Shown piece after piece: positions 7,330 to 14,695 of a stretch of DNA of 16,565 nucleotides. The position numbers were made by a program, and so were the translations under genes. How positions within the stretch are numbered: the first letter of the stretch is position 1; each line of letters starts with the position of its first letter. This stretch comes from an uncultured Oscillospiraceae bacterium (lineage in GTDB: Bacteria; Bacillota; Clostridia; Oscillospirales; Acutalibacteraceae), in assembly GCA_900547305.1 (NCBI GenBank), contig URGH01000057.1, forward strand, positions 1 through 16,565. Reading direction: 5' to 3'. The notes beneath the pieces are model-generated. The model made no database searches, had not been told where the DNA came from, and was given only the letters and a program-made list of their open reading frames with translations.

Positions 7330-7348
7330 AATGAAAATATTTTTCATT
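7330..7348. promoter_or_regulatory. Palindromic operator, probable RpiR-type binding site
   Basis: AATGAAAATATTTTTCATT has 8-bp arms (AATGAAAA/TTTTCATT) around a 3-base centre. It directly follows the -10 of the regulator promoter and covers its expected transcription start, the place for autorepression. Regulators of this family often bind TGAAA/TTTCA-type AT-rich palindromes. A weaker related element, AAAATAAATTTCATTTT, lies at 7383-7399 just upstream of the catabolic operon promoter. Confidence 0.6.
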
Positions 7349-7377
7349 ATTATACCATTATTTTAAAAAACAGTCAA
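7349..7377 (-). promoter_or_regulatory. Near-consensus promoter of the RpiR-type regulator gene
   Basis: On the minus strand, TTGACT (7377-7372) and TATAAT (7354-7349) are separated by exactly 17 bases. The downstream palindrome overlaps the expected start of transcription. Confidence 0.75.
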
Positions 7378-7405
7378 TAAAATAAAAATAAATTTCATTT
7401 TACTG

Positions 7406-7434
7406 TTGCTTTTGTCTCTTGAATTTGGTATTTT
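7406..7434 (+). promoter_or_regulatory. Promoter candidate of the nine-gene catabolic operon
   Basis: TTGCTT (7406-7411) and TATTTT (7429-7434) are 17 bases apart, about 30 bases before the ATG at 7464. Both boxes are weak, as expected for a promoter that needs relief or help from a regulator. GGGGGG at 7452-7457 is the ribosome binding site. Confidence 0.4.
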
Positions 7435-7463
7435 AAAAATATGAATATAAACGGGGGGATATT

Positions 7464-8867
7464 ATGCTTAATTACAAGGTGAAAATAGGTCTTGTGCCTA
7501 TGCGCCGCAACACGACCAACCGACCTGCAAAAACCTTTTTAACCTGGGTTTCAGCAGAGGAGCGCGGTCACAGATTTGTTGACTACATAGAAAAAAACTT
7601 TAAAAGCGAAAATGTAACCTTTACGGACAGTAAGGGACTCGGATGTTCCGATTTGATTTTCGACGATAAATCCGCAGCCGAACTGGTGGAGCGTTTCAAA
7701 GCGGAAGAGGTTGACGCCGTTGTTATTATAAACTGCAACTTCGGTAACGAAGAGGCGGCGGCGGACATAGCAAAGGCTCTCGGAAAGCCCGTGCTTTTGT
7801 GGGCGCCGCTTGACGATGAGTATTATGAGGACGGCATGCGACCGACCGACTCGCAGTGCGGGCTTTTCGGGGTTTCGCGCCAGTTTCAGAGATATCATAT
7901 TCCGTTTTCGCATCTTCCCTGCTGCCGCGTTGAGTCTGATGAGTTTAAATCGGGCTTTGACAGCTTTGTGCGCGTTGCCTGTATGGTTAAAAACTTTAAG
8001 GGCATGCGCATAGGTCAGGTTGGAACACGCCCTGCTCCGTTCTTCTCGGTCATATGGAACGAGGGGGAGCTGATGGAGAAATTCGGTATTAAGATAATTC
8101 CCATTAACTTTGCGGTTATCGAACAGAGAATGAGAACTGCCGAAACGGACTACGCCGACGAGATAGCGGAGTATGAGCAGTATTTCCTCACAAATTATGA
8201 GCTTGACGATCTGACGCCGAAATACATAAAGCCCATGGCGACAATGACCGCTATGTATAAGCATCTTTTTGAGGAGTTTAACCTTGACGTTCTGTCGGCT
8301 GAATGCTGGACCGCAACGCCTATTATGTTTGACGGCTTAGCCCCCTGTGCGCTTTACGGTTTGCTTAACGAAATGGGACTTATGGTTTCGTGCGAAAGCG
8401 ATATACACTGCGCTATGACAATGGCGCTTTTGAAGTGCGCAACACTCGGTAAGGGCAGACCGCTGTTCGGCGAGTTTACGGTGCGTCACCCCGAAAACAG
8501 AAACGCCGAGCTTTTGTGGCACTGCGGACCGTTCCCCGTAAGCGAAATGGCTGAGGGCACAAAGGCGCGCCTTGTGAATCAGCGCGCATGGCTCAGAGGA
8601 AGAGACGGCGAGTACACGGTTGCCCGTATAGACCAGGAGCACGGAGATTATATGATACTGCCGCTTATTTGCCGCACGACAGAGGGACCGCAAACCCACG
8701 GCACATACATATGGGGCGAATTTGAAAATCTTCAGGCGGTTGAAGACAGACTGCTTGACGGACCGTACATTCACCACTTTGTTGAAATGCGGGGCGATTA
8801 CCGAAAAGAAATTAAAGAATTCTGCAAGTATTTTCCCAACCTTAAGGTTGACGAAACGATTAAATAA
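7464..8867 (+). CDS. L-fucose/L-arabinose isomerase-family protein
   Basis: The 467-residue protein has the layout of the FucI/AraA superfamily: Rossmann-like N-terminal domains (residues 5-170, with VDAVVIINCNFGNEEAAADI) and a C-terminal catalytic part. Family-type metal and substrate positions are plausible at E280 (SAECW), E311/D313 in CESDIH, and H353 in LLWHCGPFP; these are by analogy with the Glu-Asp-His metal site of FucI. It would interconvert an aldose and a ketose using Mn2+. It is shorter than FucI (about 590) and close to AraA (about 500), and belongs to the less studied 'isomerase-related' branch, so the substrate is open. It is the first gene of the operon; the next starts after 18 bases. 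It supplies either a ketose for the downstream kinases or a side reaction of the acid branch. Confidence 0.85.
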   Translation: MLNYKVKIGLVPMRRNTTNRPAKTFLTWVSAEERGHRFVDYIEKNFKSENVTFTDSKGLGCSDLIFDDKSAAELVERFKAEEVDAVVIINCNFGNEEAAADIAKALGKPVLLWAPLDDEYYEDGMRPTDSQCGLFGVSRQFQRYHIPFSHLPCCRVESDEFKSGFDSFVRVACMVKNFKGMRIGQVGTRPAPFFSVIWNEGELMEKFGIKIIPINFAVIEQRMRTAETDYADEIAEYEQYFLTNYELDDLTPKYIKPMATMTAMYKHLFEEFNLDVLSAECWTATPIMFDGLAPCALYGLLNEMGLMVSCESDIHCAMTMALLKCATLGKGRPLFGEFTVRHPENRNAELLWHCGPFPVSEMAEGTKARLVNQRAWLRGRDGEYTVARIDQEHGDYMILPLICRTTEGPQTHGTYIWGEFENLQAVEDRLLDGPYIHHFVEMRGDYRKEIKEFCKYFPNLKVDETIK

Positions 8868-8885
8868 TTTAAAGGAGACAGAGAA

Positions 8886-10322
8886 ATGCAATATCAGATG
8901 AACGAATTTTTATTTGCAATGATATTAACCGAGCTTGAGGACGCGGTGGGCAAGGAAAACTGCTCTACCCGCGCGATAGACAGGGTCACCCACAGCGTTG
9001 ACTATTACTGGCTTTCCCGTATGTGGGCGGACCGCGGCTGCCGTATGCCCGAGGCCGACATAATCGTATGCCCCAAAGACGCCGAGGAGGTTTCAAAGGT
9101 AGTTAAAATAGCCAATTACTATAAGCTCCCAGTTACCACATGGGGTGCTGGCGGCGGCACGCAGGGCGGCGCTATACCGGTTTGCGGCGGAATACTGCTT
9201 GATACAAAGCGTATGAACAAAATATACGAGGTAAATACCGAGGGTATGTACATAGAGTGCGGCACGGGCGCTATATATAAGCATATCGAGTGGGCGGCAA
9301 ACGAGGTAGGCAAGGCTACAATGCACTATCCCTCAAGCCTTACCTGCTCAACCGTGGGCGGCTTTTTGGCGCACCGCGGCATAGGCGTTTGCTCCACAAA
9401 ATACGGCAAAATTGACGATATGGTGCTGCAAATGGAGGTTGTACTGCCGAACGGCGATATAATTAACACCTCATCCGCACCTAAGCACGCCGCAGGACCT
9501 GATTTAAACCAGATATTCATAGGCTCCGAGGGTACTCTCGGTATTATAACAAAGGCTCAAATCCGCATTTTCGACCAGCCCGAGGAGCGCCGTTTCCGCG
9601 GATTCTTATTCCAAGATATGACGGGCGCTTTCAAGGCGGCGCGCGAGCTGTTGCAGAAGTTCAAGCCCTCTGTTATGCGCCTTTACGACGAGGCGGAGAC
9701 CGCTTCGCTTATAAAGAAAATAGTAGGCGTTGAAAGAAAGGGCGCGTTTATGAACGTTGCTTACGAGGGCGACCGCGAAATGGTAGAGGTTGAAGAGAAG
9801 ATACTGCTTAAAACCTTTGCGAAATACGGCGCCGAGGATATGGGCAGCGACTACGGCAAAAAGTGGTGGGACGAAAAGATTACATTTTTCTACCCCGGCT
9901 ATATGATGGATATTCCGCAGATGTTCGGCACAATGGATACCATTGCTCCCTACGGAAAGATTGAGGAAATCTACTGGGCAATGAAGGAAGCCATTGAAAC
10001 GAACTTCCCGCAGGCGAAGTTTATAGCCCACTTCTCGCACTGGTACGAGTGGGGCGCAATGGTTTACGACCGCTTTATTATTGACGGTAAGGATGTGCCC
10101 AAGGATCCGGTTGAGGCGCTCCGTCTTCATCAGGCTGTATGGACTTGCGGCGTTCGCACGGCATTAGCCCACGGCGGCGTTGTAAACGACCACCACGGCG
10201 TCGGCATTAAGCTCGGAAGACTAATGAAAGAGCAATACGGCCCTGCTATGCAGGTGTTTGAGGGTCTTAAAAAATCGCTTGACCCGAACGGCATTATGAA
10301 TCCGTTTAAGTTAGGTCTTTAA
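8886..10322 (+). CDS. FAD-linked dehydrogenase (GlcD/alkyl-DHAP synthase superfamily)
   Basis: The 478-residue protein has a PCMH-type FAD-binding domain (about residues 50-230) with WGAGGGTQGG (86-95), a TVGG loop (156-159) and GSEGTLGII (213-221), followed by an FAD-oxidase C-terminal domain ending in SLDPNGIMNPFKLG. In GlcD and D-lactate dehydrogenases the C-terminal active-site motif is usually GEHGxG; here it is NDHHGVG (H436, H437), closer to alkyl-DHAP synthases. The Fe-S gene 15 bases downstream suggests a two-part dehydrogenase that passes electrons from flavin to Fe-S centres rather than to oxygen. It probably oxidises a hydroxy acid, sugar alcohol or sugar, but the substrate cannot be told. 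AAGGAGA at 8872-8878 supports the start. Confidence 0.87.
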   Translation: MQYQMNEFLFAMILTELEDAVGKENCSTRAIDRVTHSVDYYWLSRMWADRGCRMPEADIIVCPKDAEEVSKVVKIANYYKLPVTTWGAGGGTQGGAIPVCGGILLDTKRMNKIYEVNTEGMYIECGTGAIYKHIEWAANEVGKATMHYPSSLTCSTVGGFLAHRGIGVCSTKYGKIDDMVLQMEVVLPNGDIINTSSAPKHAAGPDLNQIFIGSEGTLGIITKAQIRIFDQPEERRFRGFLFQDMTGAFKAARELLQKFKPSVMRLYDEAETASLIKKIVGVERKGAFMNVAYEGDREMVEVEEKILLKTFAKYGAEDMGSDYGKKWWDEKITFFYPGYMMDIPQMFGTMDTIAPYGKIEEIYWAMKEAIETNFPQAKFIAHFSHWYEWGAMVYDRFIIDGKDVPKDPVEALRLHQAVWTCGVRTALAHGGVVNDHHGVGIKLGRLMKEQYGPAMQVFEGLKKSLDPNGIMNPFKLGL

Positions 10323-10337
10323 TAGGGGGAAATGAAA

Positions 10338-11423
10338 ATGAATTTATCTGATAAAGCTAAACAGCATGTTGATTCCTGCCGCTTTTGCTGGATGTGCCAC
10401 CATATCTGCCCGATAGGCAACGCCACAGGTCACGAAAGAAGCACCGCACGCGCACGCGCGCTCGGTATTTCGCTTGTAAACCGTAACGCTATCGAGCTTT
10501 CGGAAATAATGGATAATATTTACGAGTGCTGCACCTGCGGCGGCTGCGTAAACGTTTGCGTTACCGGCTGGGACCCGGTTATGTTCACAAAGGAAACAAG
10601 GCTTAAGGCGGCGCTTGAGGGCGCACTGCCCGAGTACATAAACAAGCTTGTGGATAACTGCCTTGAAACGGGCAATGCCTACGGCGAAACCGAAATTTCA
10701 GCCGAGCTTAAAAAGGCAATAGAGTCTCACTCTGCCAAGACCGATACGCTCCTTTATTTGGGCGTGGACGCACGGTATAAGGCAGCGTGTCAGGCAGTTA
10801 AGGCAATAAAGGTGCTTGAAAAGGCGGGTGTGGAGTTTACAGTGCTTTGCGACGAGCCTGCAAGCGGTTCGCAGCTTGATTTCCTTATAAGCGCGGCAGA
10901 TGAAACCAAAAAACAGATGGACGCCGCGGCAAAGGTATTCGGTGATTATAAAACGGTAGTGCTTTACGACCCGAACGACGCTAAAACCGTAAAACAGCTT
11001 TACAAGGAATACGGCATAGAGGTAGAGGCGAACGCCGTTACATATACCTCGTTTGTCGCCATGCTTTTGAAGGACGGCAAATTAAAAGCTCATAACACCG
11101 GCAAGACGGTCGTTTTCCAGGATCCGTATCAGCTTTCCCGCGACCTTGAGGAAACAGAAGAGCCGCGCGAGATAATAAAGGCGTATGCCACCTTGCACGA
11201 AATGCTTTTAAACCGCAGGGAAACGGTTTGGGCGGGAAATATTTTAATGGCTGAGTATCTGCCCGAGGTTATAAAAGAAGTTGCCGCGCGCAGGCTTTAC
11301 AATGTTGAAAGCATACACGAAACCGCGGTTGTAACCGCCGGTGTTTCGGAATATGCGGCGCTTAAATCCGTAGAGCAGGATAAAATTGAAATTTTGTCTA
11401 TCGAAGACTTGATTTTGGGCTAA
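10338..11423 (+). CDS. Ferredoxin-type Fe-S electron-transfer subunit with degenerate CCG domains
   Basis: The 361-residue protein carries two 4Fe-4S motifs near the N-terminus: C14-x2-C17-x2-C20-x3-C24-P and C64-x2-C67-x2-C70-x3-C74. The remainder follows GlcF/LutA/HdrB-type proteins, but the cysteine-rich CCG motifs are lost. The usual Cys-Cys-Gly position reads EPASGSQ (173-179), the usual HDPCxLxR reads QDPYQLSR (261-268), and the second Cys-Cys-Gly position reads VWAGN (297-301). It is thus likely to carry two cubane clusters only and to relay electrons from the FAD subunit encoded upstream to a carrier not encoded here. I prefer ATG 10338 over 10332 because GGGGGA (10325-10330) is then 7 bases away instead of 1. 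Confidence 0.85.
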   Translation: MNLSDKAKQHVDSCRFCWMCHHICPIGNATGHERSTARARALGISLVNRNAIELSEIMDNIYECCTCGGCVNVCVTGWDPVMFTKETRLKAALEGALPEYINKLVDNCLETGNAYGETEISAELKKAIESHSAKTDTLLYLGVDARYKAACQAVKAIKVLEKAGVEFTVLCDEPASGSQLDFLISAADETKKQMDAAAKVFGDYKTVVLYDPNDAKTVKQLYKEYGIEVEANAVTYTSFVAMLLKDGKLKAHNTGKTVVFQDPYQLSRDLEETEEPREIIKAYATLHEMLLNRRETVWAGNILMAEYLPEVIKEVAARRLYNVESIHETAVVTAGVSEYAALKSVEQDKIEILSIEDLILG

Positions 11424-11438
11424 AGAGGTAATAAAATT

Positions 11439-12281
11439 ATGTTAGTGACATTACAGGAAATAATCGGAATGGCGGAAAAGGGTAATTACTGTATACCCGC
11501 TTTTAACGTATACAATACCGAAACCGTTATGGGCGTGTTTGACGCGGCAGAGGAGGCAAAGGCTCCTGTTATAATGCAGGTTTATCCTCGTCTTTTCAAT
11601 GAATATGTAGGCTATTATTTAGCCCCCGCAATTTTGGCGGCGGCTAAAAAGGCAACCGTGCCGGTTTGCTTTCACCTTGACCACGGACCGAGCGAGGCTG
11701 AGGTTATGAAAGCGTTAAGGCTGGGCGCTACGGGCATTATGCTTGACGGTTCTACACACCCGTTTGAAGAAAACGTTGCGCTCACAAAGCATATCGTAGA
11801 AAGCTGCAAGGCGATAGGAGTAGGCGTTGAGGGCGAGCTCGGTCACATAGGCAGCGTTAACGACGACGCTATGGACGAATTTACAAGCCCCGAACAGGCG
11901 GCGGAATTTGTAAAACAGGTAGACATTACCTGCCTTGCGGTGCTTGTGGGCAACGCGCACGGTCATTACAAAAAGCCCCCGAAGCTTGATATCGAAAGAA
12001 TAGCCGCAATAAGAACGGCAACGGGCGGTATTCCGCTTGTTCTGCACGGCGGCTCGGGCATACCGGACGACCAGGTTAAGGCAGCCATAAACGCGGGTAT
12101 TCGCAAAATGAATATCGGAACGGACGTGTGCTGTGCCTTTGCGGACGGCACGCTTGAAAGCCTTAACGACCCGAACAGAAGCCTTGCGGTTGATATGTTT
12201 ATGAAAAAACCGATTGAAAGCGTAAAGAAATTGGCGCTTTCAAAAATAGCCCTTACGGGTGCTTACGGAAAGGCAAGATAA
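11439..12281 (+). CDS. Class II ketose-bisphosphate aldolase (IolJ/GatY/Fba-like)
   Basis: The 280-residue TIM-barrel enzyme has all the expected class II features: AFNVYN near residue 20, HLDHGPS (H79, D81, H82), EGELGHIG (E133), GNAHGHYK (H174) and LHGGSGIP (H203), followed by KMNIGTD for phosphate binding. H82, H174 and H203 are the likely Zn2+ ligands and D81 the catalytic acid. The length matches GatY/KbaY/IolJ (about 285). It would cleave a phosphorylated ketose to DHAP plus an aldehyde. Its neighbours, a PfkB kinase 1 base downstream and an IolB-type isomerase, favour an IolJ-like role on a 2-deoxy-5-keto-gluconate-phosphate-type substrate. A tagatose- or fructose-bisphosphate substrate remains possible. 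GAGG at 11425-11428 supports the start. Confidence 0.93.
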   Translation: MLVTLQEIIGMAEKGNYCIPAFNVYNTETVMGVFDAAEEAKAPVIMQVYPRLFNEYVGYYLAPAILAAAKKATVPVCFHLDHGPSEAEVMKALRLGATGIMLDGSTHPFEENVALTKHIVESCKAIGVGVEGELGHIGSVNDDAMDEFTSPEQAAEFVKQVDITCLAVLVGNAHGHYKKPPKLDIERIAAIRTATGGIPLVLHGGSGIPDDQVKAAINAGIRKMNIGTDVCCAFADGTLESLNDPNRSLAVDMFMKKPIESVKKLALSKIALTGAYGKAR

Positions 12282-12282
12282 A

Positions 12283-13194
12283 ATGAACAAAGCAGTAGGT
12301 ATCGGCGCGTGCGTTATGGATACGCTGATAAACGTGCCGAATTACCCCAAAGAGGATACAAAAATGCGCGCCGAGTCATCAAAGCAGGCAGGCGGCGGTC
12401 CCGTTGCAACGGGGCTTGTAGCTGCAGCAAGATTAGGCGCCGAAACAGAATATATCGGCGTTTTGTCCGACGACGCGGGCGGCAGCTTTTTAATAAAGGA
12501 TTTTAAGAAATACGGCGTTAAAACCGATAATATCGAAGTGCTTTCGGGCTACCGCTCCTTTACCTCGGTTATATGGCTTTCTGCTAAAGCGTCAAGCCGC
12601 ACCTGCGTGTTTGATAAGGGTAATCTGCCGTCTTTGAAACTTAATGATGAGCAGAAAAAAGCTATAATCGGCGCCGACCTGCTTATGATAGACGGCAACG
12701 AAATGTCGGGTGCGTTGGAGGCTGTAAAAATCGCGCGTGAAAACGGGACAAAGGTGCTTTATGACGCGGGCGGGCTTTACGATAATGTGGAAAGCCTGCT
12801 GCCGTATGCCGATATACTTATCCCGTCCGAGGAGTTTGCGCTCGGTATTACGGGTGAGAAAAAGGCGGAAAACGCCGCTAAAAGGCTATATGAGAAATAT
12901 AACCCCGACGTTGTGGTTGTGACCGAGGGTAAACGCGGCGGCACGCTTTATGACGGAACACGCCTTACCGCTTACCCGGCATTTTCCGTAAAGGTTGCCG
13001 ATTCAAACGGCGCGGGCGACGTTTTTCACGGCGCGTTTGCCGCAGGCTATTTAAAGGGCTACGATTTTCTTAAATGCTGTTATTTCGCAAGCGCGGTATC
13101 GGCTGTTAAATGCACCGGCGTGGGTGCCAGAGAAAGCGTACCCGATTTTGAAACGGTAAAAAAATTTTTGGAGGAGAACGGTTATGAACTTTAA
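12283..13194 (+). CDS. PfkB/ribokinase-family carbohydrate kinase
   Basis: The 303-residue protein shows the family fold: the N-terminal GIGACVMDTLINVPNYP, the glycine pair in AGGGPVATGLVAAARLG (about residues 36-52) for the sugar, and the C-terminal signature NGAGDVFHGAFAAGYLKG with D246 as catalytic base and G243-A244-G245 as the anion hole. It uses ATP to phosphorylate a ketose, keto-acid or sugar phosphate. Start ATG 12283 is chosen over upstream TTG 12259 because it lies 1 base after the aldolase stop. The 3' end overlaps the IolB-type gene by 11 bases, so the three proteins are probably made in fixed ratio. The context suggests an IolC-like step; a tagatose-6-phosphate or 1-phosphofructokinase-like step is the alternative. 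Confidence 0.92.
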   Translation: MNKAVGIGACVMDTLINVPNYPKEDTKMRAESSKQAGGGPVATGLVAAARLGAETEYIGVLSDDAGGSFLIKDFKKYGVKTDNIEVLSGYRSFTSVIWLSAKASSRTCVFDKGNLPSLKLNDEQKKAIIGADLLMIDGNEMSGALEAVKIARENGTKVLYDAGGLYDNVESLLPYADILIPSEEFALGITGEKKAENAAKRLYEKYNPDVVVVTEGKRGGTLYDGTRLTAYPAFSVKVADSNGAGDVFHGAFAAGYLKGYDFLKCCYFASAVSAVKCTGVGARESVPDFETVKKFLEENGYEL

Positions 13195-13978
13195 AAAAAC
13201 ATACAAGCCGAAAAACGGCTATACGCCCATAAGCAAAATAGGCGAATGTTCTTTGAAAATGCTTGAATTCGGTATGATAGAGCTTGACGGCGGCGATTTT
13301 CTGGAATATTATACCGACGATAAGGAAACCGCCTTTATAATGCTTGAGGGTCACTGCGACGTTGAAGCGAACGGCGGAAAGTGGGAAAACATAGGCAACC
13401 GCAGCACCGTTTTTGAAAACAGAAAAGCCGAGAGCTTTTATATGCCGCGCGATCAAAAGCTTACAATTACCGCAAGAGACCACATTAAAATTGCGGTTTG
13501 CGCGTCTTTAATAGAAGAAAAGACCGAACCGCAGGTGCTGCGCGAGGATCACGTTGTGTTAAAGCTGTTGGGAGATGTGCCTTATCAGCGCGAGACCAGC
13601 TTTATTATAGACCAGAACTCAAACGCCAAGCACTTAACGGTAGGCGAGGCTTACGTTACCGAGGGCAACTGGGCAGGCTTTCCGCCCCACAAGCACGATG
13701 TGGACGATATGCCGAAGGAGTGCATAGCAGAGGAAATTTACTATTTCCTGTTTGACCCCAAGCAGGGCTTTGCGGTGCAGTGCCTTTATACGGCTGACGG
13801 CAGCATAGATGAGGCTTACCGCGTTAAAAACGACGAATTGGTTGAGTTCCCCTACGGCTATCATACCACCGTGGCAACGCCGGGGTATAAAACCTATTTC
13901 CTGTGGCTTATGGCGGGCGACCACCAGGGCTTTAACAGAAGCAGTGACCCCGACCACGAGTGGATAGAAAAGAAATAA
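13184..13978 (+). CDS. iolB: IolB-type 5-deoxy-glucuronate isomerase family protein
   Basis: The 264-residue bicupin matches IolB in its C-terminal half: GNWAGFPPHKHD (H169, H171), AEEIYYFLFDPKQGFAVQ (E183/E184), DGSIDEAYRVKNDELVEFPY, GYHTTVATPGY (H227) and FLWLMAGDHQGF. These His and Glu residues should bind the catalytic metal. IolB converts 5-deoxy-D-glucuronate to 2-deoxy-5-keto-D-gluconate in inositol catabolism. Length is close to the usual 270. KduI (4-deoxy-5-hexosulose-uronate isomerase) is related, but the motif set fits IolB better. The gene overlaps the PfkB gene by 11 bases and has GGAGGAG at 13170-13176. Since no IolG, IolE or IolD precede it, its real substrate may be a relative of 5-deoxy-glucuronate. 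Confidence 0.88.
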   Translation: MNFKKTYKPKNGYTPISKIGECSLKMLEFGMIELDGGDFLEYYTDDKETAFIMLEGHCDVEANGGKWENIGNRSTVFENRKAESFYMPRDQKLTITARDHIKIAVCASLIEEKTEPQVLREDHVVLKLLGDVPYQRETSFIIDQNSNAKHLTVGEAYVTEGNWAGFPPHKHDVDDMPKECIAEEIYYFLFDPKQGFAVQCLYTADGSIDEAYRVKNDELVEFPYGYHTTVATPGYKTYFLWLMAGDHQGFNRSSDPDHEWIEKK

Positions 13979-13983
13979 TACAT

Positions 13984-14008
13984 AGGGGCTGTTATTGCAG
14001 CCCCTTTT
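13984..14008 (+). terminator. Hairpin terminator or attenuator inside the operon
   Basis: AGGGGCTG (13984-13991) pairs perfectly with CAGCCCCT (13998-14005) around a 6-base loop, followed by TTTT (14005-14008). It lies in the only gap over 20 bases in the operon. With the short T tail it is probably leaky, lowering expression of the three genes that follow; no strong new promoter is visible after it. Confidence 0.65.
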
Positions 14009-14033
14009 GTGATAATATATAGGAGAGAAACTT

Positions 14034-14684
14034 ATGCTTGATACTCTTAAACTGAAAAACCCCGATATAAAGCTTTATTCGGTAAACAGCGAAGAATTTA
14101 AAACCTTCGGCAGGGTTATAACGGGACTTGATACCTCGGAAATAATTAAAGCCGCCGAAAAAATAAGCAGACCGTCGGAAGGCTCTGCTTATACGCCGAG
14201 CGAGGAAAGCTTTGAAAAACTTATTATCGCAGATGAAATCAAGACAAAGTATTTCGGCACATTGCCTACGCAAATAGGTTACTGTCACGGACACAACAGC
14301 CTTTTAAACGCCGCTGAATGGCATATGTCAAGCGAGATCAACATTGCCGTAACGCCGCTTGTCTTAATTTTGGGGCATATATGGGATATGGAAAACCGAG
14401 AAACCGAGTCCTCAAAGTTCACGGCGTTCTATCTGCCGGCAGGCACTGCCATAGAGGTTTATGCAACAACCCTGCATTTCTGTCCGTGCGAGGTGGAAAA
14501 TGGCGGCTTCGGCTGCGTTGTGGGGCTGCCGCTCGGCACCAATACGCCGCTTGAAACAGAAGGTCCCGACCCGCTGCTATTCCGCAAAAACAAGTGGCTT
14601 ATAGCTCATAACGACAATAAGGCGCTGATATCCCGCGGCGTACTTCCCGGTATTTCGGGAGAGAATTTCAAAATAAAATATTAA
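14034..14684 (+). CDS. DUF4867-family protein, cupin-like, unknown function
   Basis: The 216-residue protein matches the DUF4867 type as I know it (about 210 residues, gut Firmicutes, sugar loci). It has a His/Glu-rich centre: C84-H85-x-H87, then E95-x-H97-x3-E101 in EWHMSSEIN, a beta-rich core, and FYLPAGTAIEVYATTLHFCP with E141 and H148. The pattern of His and Glu on strands, and the PAG turn, look like a single metal-binding cupin; this is inference. It may be an epimerase, mutarotase, isomerase or lactonase serving the pathway. AGGAGAG at 14021-14027 supports the start. It follows the internal terminator and is 11 bases upstream of the transporter gene. Confidence 0.75.
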   Translation: MLDTLKLKNPDIKLYSVNSEEFKTFGRVITGLDTSEIIKAAEKISRPSEGSAYTPSEESFEKLIIADEIKTKYFGTLPTQIGYCHGHNSLLNAAEWHMSSEINIAVTPLVLILGHIWDMENRETESSKFTAFYLPAGTAIEVYATTLHFCPCEVENGGFGCVVGLPLGTNTPLETEGPDPLLFRKNKWLIAHNDNKALISRGVLPGISGENFKIKY

Positions 14685-14695
14685 GGATTTTTAAA

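Noticed and set aside
7318..7347. Ten-codon N-terminal extension of the MurR/RpiR protein
   Set aside because: The ATG at 7347 sits in the palindrome just past the -10 box and has no ribosome binding site; ATG 7317 has AGGCG upstream and fits the family's usual N-terminus.
13106..13483. Minus-strand open frame opposite the IolB-type gene
   Set aside because: It overlaps two well-supported plus-strand genes and shows no domain.
13184..13978. KduI (4-deoxy-5-hexosulose-uronate isomerase)
   Set aside because: KduI is related, but the PPHKHD, EEIYYF and GYHTTVATPGY stretches and the aldolase/PfkB neighbours fit IolB better; no pectin lyase or KDG aldolase is nearby.
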